The notes under the pieces: generated by a model
What the model was told of the DNA's origin: nothing
The model's database searches: none
What the model saw: only the letters and a program-made list of their open reading frames with translations
NCBI GenBank assembly: GCA_035707965.1
Contig: DASSTJ010000002.1
Span: forward strand, 1 to 44,093
Direction of reading: 5' to 3'
Length of the DNA: 44,093 nt
Origin: DASSTJ01 sp035707965
GTDB lineage: Bacteria; Actinomycetota; Actinomycetes; Actinomycetales; Angustibacteraceae
Shown here: positions 42,043 to 44,093 of the stretch, in pieces
Layout of the letters: each line of letters begins with the position of its first letter
How positions within the stretch are numbered: the stretch's first letter is position 1
Translations under genes and position numbers: made by a program

Positions 42043-44093
42043 ATGACGGACGTCGTGGAGCACGTGGCCGGGCGTGCTCGGTCGCGCACGCCCGGACGAC
42101 AGGCCGAACCCGCCTCCGCTGTGGCGGCACGGGCGCTCGACCTCGTCGGCGAGAACCCCGCGGCCGCCACCGCGCTGGCCGGCGAGGCGCTCGTGCTCGC
42201 GCGCCGACAGCGGGACGGGGCCGCGACGACGACCGCGCTGCGGGCGCAGGGCCTCGCGGCTCGGGCCACCGGCGAGATCGCCGTCGCCGAGGAGAAGCTG
42301 CGCCGGGCCGTGCGGCTCGCGCTCCGACGGGGCGATGACCACAGCGCCGCCGAGGCGCGCATGACGTTGTCGTTCGTGCTGCTGGACGCCGGCAAGGTGA
42401 GGTCCGCCCTGCGTCAGTCGGGTCTGGCGTCCACGGTGCTCGACGGTGTCGAGGGCGCCCGGCTCCTGGCCCAGCACGGCCTGATCCTCCAACGCTGTGG
42501 CCGGTCGGCCGCCGCACTCGTCGCCTACTCGTCCGCTGTCGAGGTGCTTCGAGAGCACGACGACCTCGCCTGGGAGTCGCGGGTCTGCAGCAACCGCGGT
42601 GTCTTGCTCGCGTACCAGGGGCAGGTAAAGGCCGCGGAGACGGATCTGCGACGGGCCAGAGAGATCGACGACTCGCTCGGCCGCGGTCTGGACGTGGCGA
42701 TGTCAACGTGGAATCTCGGGTTCCTGGCATCACGGCGTGGGGACGCGGTCGGTGCCTTGACGCTCTTCGACGAGGCCGATCCGGAGTTCGACAGGCACGG
42801 CGTCGGCCAGGCGGAGCGCGCCGTCGATCGTGCCCGGGTACTCCTGTCCGTCGGGATGGCGGAGGACGCCCGTCGCCTGACCGCCGAAGCGCTGGAGGAG
42901 TTCCGGCGCACGGGGCAGGCCACCGACGCGATGGAGTGTCGGCTGCTTCTCGGTCGAGCGGCCCTGGAATCCGGAGACCCGAGAACCGCGGTCGCGCAAG
43001 CACTCGCGGCCCGGCGCGAGGCGACTCGGCAGCAGCGCGGGCCGTGGGCGCTACTCGCTCGACACCTCGAGCTCCTCGCGCGTGAGGCGTCCGGTCAGCA
43101 CGGGCCCGGCCTTCGGCGCCGCGCCGAACAGCTGCTCCACGCCCTGGACGCCGCCGGGTGGCGCGAGGCTGCGGGTGACGCCCGCCTGACCGGAGCCCGG
43201 CTGGCCCTGGCTCACGGCATGGCGGGGAGGGCCAAGGCGCTCCTCGACCCGTTGGCGCGCGACCGGTCGCGGGGCCACCAGATCGAGCTGCGCCGATGGC
43301 ACGCCACGGCGCTCCTGCGACGGGCCGAGGGCAACGTGTCCGGAGCCCTCGCTGCTGTCGAGCGGGGAATGGACGTGCTCGAACGCCGCCGGGCCACGCT
43401 CGCTGCGTCGGACATGCAGATCCACGTCCCGAACCTCGGTCTCGACCTTGCGAGGCTCGGTGTCGATCTGGCATGGGGCGCCGCGTCACCGTCCCAGCTG
43501 TTCGCGATCCTCGAGCGGTGGCGGGCGCAGAACCTGATCGCCCGACCGGTCCGTCCACCCAAGGACATCCAGTTCTCGGCGGCACTCGACGAGCTGCGTC
43601 GCGTCAGCGACGAGATCGTGACGGCGCGCATGGAGGGCAAGCCCACGTCCGCCCTCCACGCTGCGCGCACGCGGGTCGAGCGTCAGGTCGTCCGAGCCAG
43701 TCACTCCGTACGGGCGCTCGACGTCCGGACGACGTCCGTCGCTCAGGCCGCTGAGGTCGGCGACGCGCTGCCGGACGGCACGCTCGTCCATCTCTTCGCT
43801 CGGGGGGATGAGCTCGGCGCCGTGACGCTGACAGGCGCGACCGGTGGTGGCGCGAGGCCGGTGCGCCGGGCAGCGCCGGTCGTGACCGCTCTGGGCAGTC
43901 TGAGCGGCTGCCTTCGTGAGGTGGCACACCTTCAGTTCGCCCTGGCGAGGCTGGCCTCTGGCCGGGGCAGCGAGGAGATGCTCGACGCGGCGCGCGGTAG
44001 TGCGGACGAGAGCGCGCGTCGGGTGAGCGCCATGCTCCTGGACCCGTTGGAAGGGCAGCTGCGAGGTGGTCGACTGGTCATCGTCCCCAGCGA
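42043..44093 (+). CDS. TPR-repeat protein with C-terminal CHAT protease domain (3' partial)
   Basis: An open frame of at least 683 residues runs off the right edge without a stop. Residues from about 25 to 480 are helical repeats of the TPR type; examples are AVAEEKLRRAVRLALRRGD, LAWESRVCSNRGVLLAYQGQ and MSTWNLGFLASRRGDAVGA. After about residue 565 the sequence changes to LPDGTLVHLFARGDELGAVT and then LLDPLEGQLRGGRLVIVPS. These are typical openings of CHAT domains (caspase-like peptidases), where the catalytic His and Cys come later, beyond the window. CHAT proteins cleave specific partners in conflict or stress systems. Here the partner may be the sigma-factor system; this is inference. Confidence 0.8.
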   Translation, partial: MTDVVEHVAGRARSRTPGRQAEPASAVAARALDLVGENPAAATALAGEALVLARRQRDGAATTTALRAQGLAARATGEIAVAEEKLRRAVRLALRRGDDHSAAEARMTLSFVLLDAGKVRSALRQSGLASTVLDGVEGARLLAQHGLILQRCGRSAAALVAYSSAVEVLREHDDLAWESRVCSNRGVLLAYQGQVKAAETDLRRAREIDDSLGRGLDVAMSTWNLGFLASRRGDAVGALTLFDEADPEFDRHGVGQAERAVDRARVLLSVGMAEDARRLTAEALEEFRRTGQATDAMECRLLLGRAALESGDPRTAVAQALAARREATRQQRGPWALLARHLELLAREASGQHGPGLRRRAEQLLHALDAAGWREAAGDARLTGARLALAHGMAGRAKALLDPLARDRSRGHQIELRRWHATALLRRAEGNVSGALAAVERGMDVLERRRATLAASDMQIHVPNLGLDLARLGVDLAWGAASPSQLFAILERWRAQNLIARPVRPPKDIQFSAALDELRRVSDEIVTARMEGKPTSALHAARTRVERQVVRASHSVRALDVRTTSVAQAAEVGDALPDGTLVHLFARGDELGAVTLTGATGGGARPVRRAAPVVTALGSLSGCLREVAHLQFALARLASGRGSEEMLDAARGSADESARRVSAMLLDPLEGQLRGGRLVIVPS

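Noticed and set aside
41717..43585. Minus-strand open frame of 622 residues opposite the TPR-CHAT gene
   Set aside because: The plus frame shows clear TPR and CHAT motifs; the minus frame is Arg- and Pro-rich with no domain.

Overview
This window is a high-GC chromosomal segment from an actinobacterium, probably a member of the Micrococcales; a Cellulomonadaceae-like origin is my guess from gene order only. Evidence for Actinomycetota: whiA next to yvcK and rapZ, rbpA, opcA beside zwf, a sufR-led suf operon, an acVLRF1-type release factor, many GTG starts, and stops and starts that share 4 bases. The order uvrC-rapZ-yvcK-whiA-gap-pgk-tpiA-secG, then the reversed pgl-opcA-zwf-tal-tkt block, then ctaB, ctaA, an ABC exporter and sufRBDCSUT, matches the Mycobacterium tuberculosis Rv1420-Rv1466 region as I remember it. 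Most of the window is therefore old core synteny.

Layout. (1) 1-194: tail of a secreted PKD-like protein. (2) 487-9010, plus strand: nucleotide excision repair (uvrA, uvrC) with a Rieske lipoprotein gene overlapping uvrA, then rapZ-yvcK-whiA. (3) 9145-13127, plus: lower glycolysis (gap, pgk, tpiA), then secG and rbpA. (4) 21801-13171, minus: tkt, tal, pgi, zwf, opcA, pgl, a compact pentose-phosphate operon in which the last four junctions each overlap by 4 bases. (5) 22057-23022 plus ctaB (haem O synthase), convergent with ctaA (haem A synthase), which lies downstream of an ABC-2 exporter on the minus strand. (6) 25913-33610, plus: sufR, sufB, sufD, a Rieske ferredoxin, sufC, sufS, sufU, sufT, then the VLRF1-type gene. 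(7) 33703-35721: a large membrane protein of unknown function. (8) 35924-40693: a biotin-uptake region made of two facing operons, thiolase-bioM-bioN (plus) and bioY-acyl-CoA ligase (minus), with a small PspC-domain gene between. (9) 40920-44093, plus: an ECF sigma factor, a 147-residue protein of unknown function and a TPR-CHAT protein that runs off the window.

How they work together. Blocks 3 and 4 feed glucose-6-phosphate through glycolysis and the pentose-phosphate pathway. Block 5 makes haem A for cytochrome oxidase. Block 6 builds Fe-S clusters under a self-regulating Fe-S repressor. Block 8 is probably biotin or biotin-precursor salvage.

The least explained part is block 9, a possible sigma-controlled CHAT protease cassette. 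The clearest regulatory discoveries are a perfect palindrome covering the sufR promoter and start codon, a perfect 10-bp-arm palindrome between uvrC and rapZ, and a recurrent TANNNT box 6-9 bases before start codons that suggests widespread leaderless transcription. No tRNA, rRNA, insertion sequence, phage gene or CRISPR array was seen.
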